This document shows positions 1 to 9,785 of a stretch of DNA of 64,000 nucleotides, piece by piece. The translations under genes and the position numbers were made by a program. The notes beneath the pieces are model-generated. The model was not told the origin of the DNA, did no database searches, and worked only from the letters and a program-made list of their open reading frames with translations. This stretch comes from Oxyruncus cristatus (Eukaryota; Chordata; Aves; Passeriformes; Cotingidae): positions 182,785 through 246,784 of the forward strand of contig VXAY01004361.1 in NCBI GenBank assembly GCA_013399855.1, written 5' to 3'. Numbering within the stretch: position 1 is the stretch's first letter; each line of letters begins with the position of its first letter.

Positions 1-1055
1 TATGAGCCAGGTCCAAAGTTACATGCCCTGTCCCTAAGAGGTTTGATCATGTTCTGTACAATTTTACAGCTCAGCATTACGACCTCAAAAATGCAGTGGG
101 TTCACACAAAAGAGCACAGAGAGTGAAGCTCAGCATTACTGCAGCAGGAGTTATTAAAAGCCCTGGTAGAGGGAGGGCTGAAATGTCCCTTGGATTCTGG
201 GCATGAAAGATGCCATGGCTGGTGATGGACCAGGAAGAGACAGGTGGAGGGCAGAGAGGTCCCTGCACCTTCCTAGAGGTGCTGGGTGATCCACATTTCA
301 ATTCTGACCTACCCCAGATACTTCCTGGGTGATTTCAGCTCCGTTTTTTTCTCCTCTTTCCCCACTGCACCACTCCCCTAATCCTTCTCTCATTTTGCTG
401 CTCACACCCTTCTGTGGCTGCCGCAAGGTTACGTCTCCATTTAGTCACCCCGTAGCAAAGTGAGACGTACCTGACTCTTCTAACCTGCTCTCATAAATCA
501 CAGCGGGAGGCAGGGAGGAGGAAAAATCCTGGTAAGCAGCCAGGACGAAGCCAAGTTGACAGCTGCAGGGCAGGGGCTGGTGGTTGCCTCTCTATAAAGT
601 GTCTGTCCCTTCTCTCCAGAGGATGAGGCCAAAGGCTGCCTCTATCCCGGTGTTAAGCACTGCAAGCTGCTTCTCCACCACTTTTTGAGAGATGACAGCC
701 TCTTGGGGTGATAAGAAGCCCAGGCCAGAGCACAGGGATGTTATCTGTGAGGATGACGGTGTGTCTGTGATGTGCACAGTAATGAATTGCCCTCTCTCTG
801 CAGAAATGAGTAAGTTGTGCCTGGTGATGCAATGATCAATTTGCTCCATCATGCAAACCTGTCCATTCATCACAGGCATCGACTGCCAGTTGCTCTCACC
901 TCTTTATTGGCATCACAGAGCAGGAGGCTCTGCAGGTCCCTGCTGAGGAACAGCCTGAAAAAGGGGCTTCCCCTCTCCCCCTACCTCCTCTCTGAAGGTC
1001 CCTGCAGTGTTGAGCATCCAGAAATCACACAGTGCTCCTTTCCAGGAGGGAAAAA

Positions 1056-1078
1056 NGGGAAAAAAAAAAAAAAAAAAA
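1056..1078. repeat. Poly-A tract with ambiguous base
   Basis: An N at 1056 is followed by GGG and then 19 A residues (1060-1078). The ambiguous base sits next to the homopolymer, which suggests a sequencing or consensus problem there. Confidence 0.95.
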
Positions 1079-3329
1079 CAGGGCAAAAAAAGCCAGGTTC
1101 CCAAGGCATTTCCTGCACAAATGTCCTGCACAAAGAGCAGGCAAGGTGCCCTCTACCTGAATGCTGTACCCCACTGGCATATCCCATGGGGACCAGCCCA
1201 GCCCACCTCCTGACCTTCAGGGATGCTCACCTGCAGCTGCACCCATTGCCCCGTGCCCCTGCAGATAAGGCACAGGATGAGCTTTGCTGCTGAGCCACTG
1301 TGGCCACAGTAAAGGTGTCTCCCATCTCCTGGCCCAGATTCCCTTTGCCTTTCTCATCCAGTTCACTTTTCATCCTCCTCCGCCCTCAGGAAGCCTCACA
1401 CCACAGGGCTCACCACAGACTTGCAAAATCACAAGTGCCCAAAATCACTGCAAACCCCCTCCAAAATATCACTGCAAAACCCCTGCAAGGCCGGAGCAGC
1501 AGTGGTGGCACAAAGGGCTGAGCCAGCAAATGCCACAGGCAGGGAGTAAAAGCCTTGCTCCCATCCTTGACAGAAGACGGGACTCACACAGGCACAGAGC
1601 TGGGGAGAAGAGCACTCTGCCTCCAAGAGAATTGAAAATAAAATAACAAACAAAATAAATAAAAAAAAAACCCCTTTAGAAATAAAAAATCCAGTTGATT
1701 GTACTTCGGCAAAGAATTCAGAGAGCAAAGGGGCTCACTTGGGAGCAAAACGAAGATGAATCGACAGCGAGTTCAAGAGAATTCATTCTGCCGCTGAACA
1801 CTTGTCTCTCCATCAGGACATCTCAAAGGCTTGTCAAGCGAAGGCAAGGCTTTTATTTGTTTCTATGGTTGCCATAACGATAGAACTATATGTCATGTCA
1901 GGCAGCAGCTGAGGCTCGTGCCTCTGATTTATAGCTGCTCACCAGAAATTACCAACTTTTCTGCAGGGCGGGTGGCACGGCGAACCGGGACCACCGGGCA
2001 TTTGCCTGTGCTGTGCTCTGCCCCTCCCAGGTTAGCCCTCCTCCTGGTCCCCCAAATCCAGCTGTGCCCCAAGAGATGTTTTTATTCCCCCCTGCAGGGA
2101 TTCTTGGTGCTGGGGCTGTGGGTCCTCCTAGTAGCTGCCACAATTAGAGCAATTCCTGGTCCTCCAGGACAAAGCTGTACCTTCTGAGGGGCCAAATGGA
2201 GATGGCAAGGTGTCTAAGGAAGGCCAGCAGAGAGATTAAATACCTAATAGTAATTTGTTCAAAAAAGCAGAGAGACTTCTGTGTCTACCACCAGGCTGTG
2301 GGAGAAATATAAATAAGAGAGAGGGATGGGAGCAATGGAGAGAGGGAAACAAAGAGGGGTCTCGAAAACAAGCAAGGCAAAGTAGGACCGGGAGGTATCT
2401 CTTGTCCTGGCAGGGGATGTGCCACAGGGACAGTCTGCTCACGCTGGGAGCTGGTCTCCAGCCCAAGGCAGAGGCTGCCCAGCACGGGGGAAGCCCTGCA
2501 GCACTGCTGACCAACCTCATCTGACCAAAGACGTCACCGTTAGCGTGGCTGCCACGACCCCAGGTGTGTGACCAGTGTGACTGTCCTGAGGAGGGTCGGA
2601 CTCTGGGTCGAGGAGGGGATGCTCACTACGGCCGCTGATAAATTATATATGCAAGTTTCATTAACTCTAAGCACTCTGCTTAATTTATGACACACAGCCC
2701 TGAAACCTCCAGCACCGACTTCAGCACGCAAAGTCCTGCCCCTCTCAACCCTCGGGACACGTGGGAGCAGCCCCAGTGGGATGCCTGCAGGAAGCCCCTT
2801 GCCCCCTGTCTGTAGGAAGTTTATCTAATGACTTGGCTGCAGCGGTGGAAGGAGGTTTGGGCCCCTCATCCCCACCCACCGAAGCACAGGGACAGCCTGG
2901 TGCACTGCCCAGCAGTGGAACCCATGGAGAACAGCACCAGAGCCAGCATTTCCCCGGGGAGCTGCTGAAAGGCCGAGCCCCACCTGTCCCTCTGCAGTCT
3001 CCAGCATCTTCATAAAAACGCAGGGCCACGTTTGAACCTTTAACCCCCCGAGTTGTAAAGACTTCATCACTTGTTTTCTCCGAGCCAGGCTTTCTGCAAT
3101 TTCCTTCCATTAAACTCTTCAAGACAAGCGACCCCGGAGCCAAAGGTGTCAGACTAATGAAAGGTCTGGAGGAAGGCAGCACACTCCTTATTAAAGACAC
3201 GGAAGAGACACAGGACTGAGCCACCATCACCGTGTTACAGGACAGCAAACAGGGCACTGCTGATGTAACACAGCACAGGGTCTGCCCCGTGGCATAGAGG
3301 TGGGACTGTATTAGAGCCCAAGCACTGGA

Positions 3330-3545
3330 GGTTCAGGAAATTCAGGAAGAATTTCTTCGCTGAAAGGGTGATTAAACATTGGAACGGGCTGCCCACAGAG
3401 GTGGTGTAGTTCCCACTCCTGGAGGTGTTCAAGAAATGACAGGACGTGGCACTCAGTGCCATGGTTTAGTTGTCAAGGTGGTGTTTGGTCAAAGGTTGGA
3501 CTTGATGATCTTGGAGGTCTTTTCCAACCTTGATGATTCTCCGAT
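3330..3545 (+). repeat. CR1 LINE fragment, 3' part
   Basis: The stretch runs from the GGTTCAGGAAATTCAGGAAG region through GGGCTGCCCACAGAGGTGGT to the GGTTGGACTTGATGATCTTG and TTCCAACCTTGATGATTCT ending. These are hallmark words of the 3' untranslated end of avian CR1. It is 5' truncated, as most CR1 copies are, and is antisense to ASTN2. Confidence 0.9.
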
Positions 3546-5374
3546 AACACCCACAGGAGATCCCAGCATGGAGGGTCAGCAGCACTACCACAGTCCCACA
3601 GCCAGGGAACAGGTCTCCTGCAGGCAGAGGGGTGGCTGTGTTTGAACACCTACACCATGGACAGCCCGTGTTCACATCTGATGGTTGGTCTGAGGTGATG
3701 GGTCATCACCTGAACACCTGAACCACCAAAACTGCTGCATTACTGCTCCCTTGAGAAGCTGCCAGCACTTGTGTCATTCCAGAGGGAGAAAGACAAGTGG
3801 CTGCAAGATAAGCAGCTCTAAAAGTACCTCTCTCATTGCATGAAAGCACCCAAGAACCTCAGAGGAAGTTCTCAGGGACAGGCCAACGTGATGCCCATGA
3901 GCACTAAACACAACACTGACCCCGCTCACCACCTGCAATGGATCTGAGCAGCCCCAGCATCAGCCCCTTTGCACCATCCCACTCCACTCAGGAGGTATCA
4001 CCTTGGTTTCCACCCACCTCGGGGTGCTCAGGACCCCAAGCTTGCAGCTTCTCCTTTGAGAAGTGTTTTAAGTTCTAATGCAGAAGTATGAGGTCGCTTT
4101 TCGCTTCTCACGGTCTCTGTGAAACCTTCCATAATTCAACATCAAATATTTATTATTACGTTTATTAAAGTTTTAATAATTTAGCAACTCCTGCGTGTAA
4201 GATACAAGCGCCCTGAACTCGCCTCCCCTTATTCTACCTGAGTCACTCCAATATTTATACCTGGAATTCTCAGTTCAGGTTCCTTTTATGAGGGGAGAAG
4301 GCAACAAGCTCAACGGCAGAACCTCCCCTCCTCCTCCCTGGCATTCATCCACCCTGACAGAGACTTTTCCACGAGGATCAGTGCCCAGAGACAATTACTG
4401 CACTGGAGTAGAAAACAAGCTTCTGAGCCTCTACCTTCACTAAGGTCCTTTTAATGAAGATGCGAGGAGGTAAGAAAGAAATAATGTTCTCCTGGCATTT
4501 TGGATTGGAAAATGTTAACATAAACCAAGGCAACCCTTCTCCCTCTCATGTGAAAAGCAGAAGTTGCTGCAGACAAGAAAAACAATGCTCCTAAGAGAGC
4601 CAAATTGTGATAGATATGTACCATCAGTCTCCTCTTGCACAAGAGGGAACAAGCACTGATTAGCAACAAAAACACACTCCTGGAAGTGAGGACCTCTTGG
4701 ATGCCAGCTGGGGCACAGAAGACAACTGATGTGCCTGTCTCCTTCTCCAGGGACCTCCTTTGCCCACACTCAGCCCAGTCTCCCAGCAACAGCCTCTCCT
4801 CCCACCAGGGCAATTCTCCTCCTGCAATGCCCTCTTAGGTCCCGCTTCAGAACCAGACTATCCCAAGTCCAAGGACAACTGGTTAAAATACAAACTGGCC
4901 AAAATGGGGGAGCCAGAAAAATATCCAGGCATTTACTGAACTCCAGGAATTAAAAACCCCTCTAATTGTATAATAATTGGATGAGCAACAGAGCCTTTCA
5001 CCCCTCCTGAGCATCCCAGCAGATATCAAGGGCCAGGTGGATATGATATATGTATGAATTTCAAGAAGATGACAGCACCTCCATCCTGGTAAATGCATCC
5101 ATTTAAGCACTGCAATCTAACATCACATTTAAGCCACTTTAAAATTGCCTTCTCCTACCAATTCACCTGTCTGTACTGGCAGACTTCAGAGTTACACACT
5201 CAGGCCTGGCCTGGACCCATCAGACCAAAGAGCCTGGAGAGCCATCACATCACATTTCCTATTGGAAGAAAATTAATCAAACCTATCATCATAGAAATTA
5301 CTGCATCCTCAATAACAATTTAAAGAGTAGTGTAGTCACTCGAGCATGAAGAAAACGAGAAATCTGCTTCCTAC

Positions 5375-5512
5375 CTGACATCTGCTGGATCTTCCGTCAC
5401 CAGAACATCTGTCTTGCAGCTGGCAAGAGGATTGATGGAAAGCTCCACAGGGGGCACCACGAAGCTCTTACTGACTGGAAGCCACAGCCCTTGACCCAAA
5501 CTATAGGTAGAC
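5375..5512 (-). CDS. ASTN2: ASTN2 internal coding exon G (last coding exon found in the window)
   Basis: This 138-bp exon encodes about 46 residues, including [37 protein letters not shown] and VTEDPADV. In the known protein this leads to the second and third EGF-like modules and then to the MACPF (perforin-like) domain, whose exons would lie at lower coordinates outside the window. The acceptor on the minus strand is cccttattccag before GTCTACC and the donor is GTCAG followed by gtaggaag. Phase is 2-2 and fits exon F exactly. Only one likely substitution from recalled mammalian ASTN2 is seen (Y for F in STYSL). I looked for the next exon (beginning REEAMLSTYF in mammals) in 1-5374 and did not find it. 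Confidence 0.96.
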
Positions 5513-6009
5513 CTGGAATAAGGGTAAATGTGTCATAAAGGAACAGAGTGTCCAGAGGGAATGGTGGCCCTCCACTGCACCTGCCCACCTGGAAGTCAGA
5601 GCAGTGGGGGCACCATGAGATAAGTTAGTAGTTTGGTCTTGTCCCGAAAGCCAAATGGGAGAGGAATAATGGCATTCTCCTCCCTGTGCCAAATTAGGAG
5701 TTGGACTTCGATGATCCCTGTGGCTCCCTTCCAACTCAGGATATTCTGTGATTCTACGAGATGCATCAGAAGGAGATGGTCAAGCTCTTCAGTCCACAAG
5801 GACTCTCTGAGCACAGTGGCCTAGTGTTTGCTGAGGGGACAAAAGGGGAACCTTTCTCTGCCTGGATAAATCTTTCAGGTCTGTGACACTCGTGTGCCCC
5901 TGCCGGCACAACAAGACAGAGCTGGGAGTGACCAAGAGGTTGCATCTGCTGGGATGTCTTCATGGCTCTCCCCACCCAAATGTCCCAGATGAACCCTCCT
6001 CTGACTCAC
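5513..6009 (-). other. ASTN2: ASTN2 intron F-G (497 bp)
   Basis: A short complete intron with gtgagtcag at its 5' end (near 6009 on the minus strand) and ttattccag at its 3' end (near 5513). Its middle holds the 3' tail of a CR1 retrotransposon at 5696-5757. Nothing else is recognised. Confidence 0.93.
5696..5757 (+). repeat. CR1 LINE 3' tail
   Basis: A short copy reading GAGTTGGACTTCGATGATCC, then CCCTTCCAACTCAGGATATT and CTGTGATTCT. This is the extreme 3' end of CR1 in sense orientation on the plus strand. It may extend further left with more divergence. It lies inside the 497-bp intron between exons F and G. Confidence 0.88.
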
Positions 6010-6084
6010 CTGAGTATCTTCTCTGGTGCCTGCTCTCCTGTGACCAAGTCATATCCCCGCTCCAGCGTCGTGTAGGGCCACGGC
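6010..6084 (-). CDS. ASTN2: ASTN2 internal coding exon F
   Basis: This 75-bp exon encodes the continuation PWPYTTLERGYDLVTGEQ then APEKIL, part of the linker after the first EGF-like module of astrotactin-2. The acceptor is ccctcctcccag before GCCGT and the donor is CTCAG followed by gtgagtcag, both near consensus. Its first base completes the glycine codon started in exon E and its last two bases start an arginine codon finished in exon G (class 2-2). The 75-bp length is a multiple of three. With exons E and G it forms a compact cluster of three exons within about 1 kb, in contrast to the 7 to 14 kb introns upstream. The match to mammalian ASTN2 over these residues appears complete. Confidence 0.96.
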
Positions 6085-6254
6085 CTGGGAGGAGGGATGG
6101 AGAGAGCAGCTGAGCACACCACTCAGCAGGGAAAGCAGCACAGCCTGGTCCCAGGTCTTTGGGGCCAGTGATCACCCGAGGGGAGGAGAACCAGGCTCCT
6201 CACCAGTGTGGGAGAGCCAGGACAGAGCAAACCCACCCCTCTGTCCCCACTCAC
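6085..6254 (-). other. ASTN2: ASTN2 intron E-F (170 bp)
   Basis: The smallest intron in the window, GT-AG, running from gtgagtgggg to ccctcctcccag on the minus strand. It is phase 2. No repeat is seen in it. Confidence 0.94.
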
Positions 6255-6339
6255 CCTTCGCTGTGTCCCCAGTCACTGCGCACACACAAGTGCCGGTGGA
6301 CGGGGTCTGGGGCGTACCCCTCGTGGCAGCTGCACTCTC
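6255..6339 (-). CDS. ASTN2: ASTN2 internal coding exon E: second half of EGF-like 1
   Basis: This 85-bp exon encodes [19 protein letters not shown] followed by RSDWGHSE. It supplies cysteines four to six of the first astrotactin EGF-like module begun in exon D, including the typical C-x-C and G-Y pattern before the last cysteine. The acceptor on the minus strand is ctgttctcttttag before GAGAG. The donor is GAAGG followed by gtgagtgg, a strong site. It begins with two bases completing the glycine codon from exon D and ends with two bases of the next glycine codon (class 1-2), so unlike exons A to D its skipping would shift the frame. It lies only 170 bp upstream of exon F. Mammalian ASTN2, as recalled, has Q where this copy has H in WGHSE. 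Confidence 0.96.
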
Positions 6340-7561
6340 CTAAAAGAGAACAGGGAAGGATGAGACCTTTCTGGCCCAGAGGCACATCAGCAACTGCAGA
6401 GTTGGACCCTCCTCCCCTGCTGCCCATCTCTGCATGTTCACAGCCACTCCTGGTCCCTGCTATGGATCTGGAGCACTTCGGACCCCAGAAACCTCCAGGA
6501 GGTGTGAAAGAGATGAGGAGATGTGGAAAGCTGCAAGAAACCTGTAGTTATTCTGGGGTGGATGACACGATGCAGCACCCACAGTAGCTGGGGATGAGGT
6601 TTCATGATGCAAAAGGTCTGTCCTTAACAAGTGTTCCTGTGCAGCCCTGCAGCTCTCCAGGCTGAGCAAACCTCTGCTCAATGGCCCCCAAGAAATATTC
6701 CCCACAGAGACGTATCCACATGGATCCAGCCCCTGCCCCGAGACCTGCCCACAGCCCTGGCAGTGGGGCTTCTCAGGAGCCAGGGGTTCACTCCTCAGCT
6801 AGGATTTTGGCCTTGCTCGAGCAGAACCAGCGTCCAATCCACGTATGAACTGAGGGGGGATGCCCCAAACCCGTCCTGGTCACATCCCCTTCCCACGTCT
6901 GCCCTTGGCACCTCACACAGGATGGGGCAGCAGAGTCTCCTGCCGCCCAAATTCCCACAGAAGGATGCAGAACCCCCACAAACTCTGCCCTCCACGGGCA
7001 GTTCCCATGCCATGTCCCCATCACCCAATAAAAGGGCTCTCAGACCTGCTCCCCTCCACTCTCTGGGTGCTGCCTCACCCTGTTACACCCACTTGACAGC
7101 AAGAGAAGACATTTCCCACACCAGAAACCCGAGCGCACTTGGCCCAAATTGATTCCGTGTTTGGCAGAAATACATAACCCGGAGCAAGAAACAGCAAAAT
7201 CAAAAGATTAACTGGATTTGCACGTGGAGTTTTCTGCTACAAACTGCTGCCAACGTTTTTTTCCTCCCTCCCCTCCTCTCCCCTTGGTGCCTGGTGCTGC
7301 AGCAGGATGAGCTGCAAACACGGGAGGGGTGGGGACCTGGGGAGAGTATTGGGAGGGAGGTACACCCATCACGGTGGCAGTGCAGATTGGCAGGTACCTT
7401 GGTGCTCATGGGGATCCTAAACAAGTTCTTAAAATGCCTCACAGGGATTACAGTAAAGAGCTTTATTGTCAGGAGGGAGCGAGAAGGGGATTCAACTGCT
7501 GATATTTTTGAGGAAGAGATGCCTGAAAAGGGAGAGGAGGCAAAAAAAAGGAAAAGGGTGG

Positions 7562-7562
7562 N
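7562..7562. other. Single ambiguous base (N)
   Basis: One N at the edge of a purine-rich stretch (AAAAAAAGGAAAAGGGTGG just upstream). No coding consequence is expected because it is intronic. Confidence 0.98.
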
Positions 7563-7673
7563 CTAATGATGTGCTAAAATGCAACAGCACCTTCATGAAA
7601 TATTCACTGCCTCAAACGCGTCTAATATTAAAGATTAAATGTCCTGGGATTTGTCCTAGCGACTTCGAAGCAC

Positions 7674-7690
7674 TGATTTATGATCTGTCA
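7674..7690 (+). promoter_or_regulatory. Candidate PBX-HOX plus MEIS/PREP composite site
   Basis: The 17 bases TGATTTATGATCTGTCA combine a PBX-HOX-type word (TGATTTATGA, 7674-7683) with a MEIS/PREP-type word (CTGTCA, 7685-7690) one base apart. The surroundings (7563-7720) are AT-rich and also hold CTAATGAT and AAAGATTAAAT. The motif resemblance is seen by eye; regulatory function is inferred and unproven. Confidence 0.25.
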
Positions 7691-9493
7691 AAAGCTGCTA
7701 ACCTCATGATTCATAACGGGAGCGGCAGGAACACTGCTCCTCCAAAGGGAAAGACTCGGGAGAGAGATGGCAGCGCTTGGCCCTGCTCGGGCTCAGCCGT
7801 GCCTGGGGGGCTGGGGCGGTTCTCGGTGCAAGAAAACACAGGTCCTAATGGCTCCATCAGTGATTTTAAAAAAAGAAAAGTTATTTTTTCCTTGGGTGCT
7901 TAGTGCGCAAGTTTCCCCAGCCGTGCCGTGGATCATTAATTCCTGGCGCTTATTACATAACAAATATATGCTCTGCAAATGAGAGACGTCTCAAAGTGCT
8001 TGCGAAGCAGAGCTGGGAGTCTTGGGGCACCGGCTCACGCTCAGCTCCTGCCACAGAAATTAGAGCAAGAAGGGAAAAACCACCTACAGAGGTTGGCGTC
8101 TGGCAGCCCCAACGCCTCCCTCGGTATCGATGGCTGGGGGTGCTGGTGCTGAACCCCTTCCCCGTGGTGCAGGAGGGTTTATTTTCTCTGCTGGCTTGTT
8201 TACTGCTCTGTCAGTTTGGCGTCGGAAGGAGAAACTCTATCAACCTGCAGAAATATTGATTTTATCGACTCCAATCCCGGAGTTTCAGCAGCTACAGCCG
8301 GTGCTCGAGGCTTTATCGGGAGGTTTATTGCGAGGTTTATTTCAGTAAGTGAGAGGGCAAGTGGTGGCACTGATTGGGCAGGACACACAGGGCGGGAGAC
8401 AGGGAGGACTCCAGGGAAAGCCACCCACGGCTCAGAGACTAGGGATACCTGCCCCTCTTTGTAGCCACTCAGGACCAGCTTTCCACAAGTTTTTCTACAC
8501 TCCTTTGGCAGAGTTTTAGAAACTGGATAGGAAGGCTCCCAGCACAGGATTGGTTGAGTGTTGCAGTCTGCTGGAAGAGTGGGGACTCCATCTCCTCAGG
8601 ATAGATGGTTTAGGATCCGTTCCTGTATCTAAAACAAGAGACAACTAGTGGGGCTTCCAAAAAACCTCAGCGGAAAACCTGCTGTGCTCTTACAGGTTCT
8701 CAGGAGCTTTTGCTCTCTCCCCATCAGAATCCACCCTCCTCCTTTGGCCCCCTGAACCACTCTGCTATTTTCAGTCAGTCCTCATCCTCCCTGGGCATGA
8801 TGCTGAGCCAAGGAGGATGCTGAGCCTAGCTAATCCCCATGGAATGAGAAACACCTCATAAAGTGCCCAGAGTGGCAGGAACAGGGGTTCCTGTACCTCT
8901 AACCCCTCTTAGGGCGTGTTTTTAAACAAACCACCAAACAGCAGTGCCCCTGTTCAGAGACACTAAATCCCACGTGCTTCTGAGACAGACACAGTTATCT
9001 GCACAGCACTGCTGCAGCTAGGTTAGGATTCACGCTGAGCTTAATGCCAAAGTCAACCAAGGTAACCAAGTTTGACAAATAGCCACACCTGAAGCTGGAT
9101 GCAATTTCCACAGGTCCTGCACACGCCTCTCTGCGCGGCGCAAATGAATCAGGATCTACCGACGGCCGTGACAAGCATCCTGCTTCTGCAGCCACCACCC
9201 CACACCCTGTCCATGGCAAAAACACAGGCCTGTGTAGTCCTTCCTCTGCCTTTGGATTCATAAGCCACAAAATCAGATACGATAATCCATGGCAAATTTT
9301 CAGCTGTTACAGGAAAAGGAAGAGTCGCTGCTCACTCAGTTTAAGCAAGGGCAGATTCTGGTGCTCAGCTCTGGGGGTCCAACGTTCTGTTTCCATTTAA
9401 ATAAAATGCTGGGAGCAGAAGGAAAATCTCTGAATAAAGCAGGAAATGCAGCAACATAGTCCTAGCAACAGGCTCTGAAAACACATCATTCAA

Positions 9494-9785
9494 AGAATCA
9501 TGGAACGCTTCAGGTTGAAGGGACCACCGGTGGGGTCATCTAGTCCAACATCCTGCTCGAGCCCATGGCACAGGATTGTGTCCAGATGGTTCTGGAACAT
9601 CTCCAGTGAGGGAGACTCCACACCCTCTCTGGGCAGCCTGTTCAGTGCTTGGTCACCTGCACAGTAAAGAAGTTCTTCCTCATATCTAGGTGCAACTTCA
9701 CATGCATCAGTTTGTGCCCATTGCCTCTCATTCTATTGCAGAGCCTGGTTCCATCCTCTGACACTCTCTCTTCAGATACTTAATA
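9494..9785 (-). repeat. CR1 LINE fragment, reverse orientation
   Basis: It begins AAGAATCATGGAACGCTTCA and GGTTGAAGGGACCACCGG, then CATCTAGTCCAACATCCTGC, CTCTCTGGGCAGCCTGTTC and AGAAGTTCTTCCTCATATCT. This is the complement of the CR1 3' region, so the element reads on the minus strand, the same direction as ASTN2. Confidence 0.92.

Larger units (their letters stand above)
1..5374 (-). other. ASTN2: ASTN2 intron downstream of exon G (partial)
   Basis: Non-coding; the intron begins with the donor of exon G and continues off the left edge. It contains a poly-A tract with an ambiguous base near 1056 and a CR1 fragment at about 3330-3545. AT-rich stretches lie at 1630-1690, 2630-2700 and 4130-4260. 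I see no coding exon, RNA gene or other recognisable element elsewhere in this stretch. Confidence 0.85.

Noticed and set aside
1..5374. Search for the next ASTN2 exon (EGF-like 2/3 region)
   Set aside because: No translation resembling the expected sequence was found on the minus strand, so the exon is presumed to lie outside the window.
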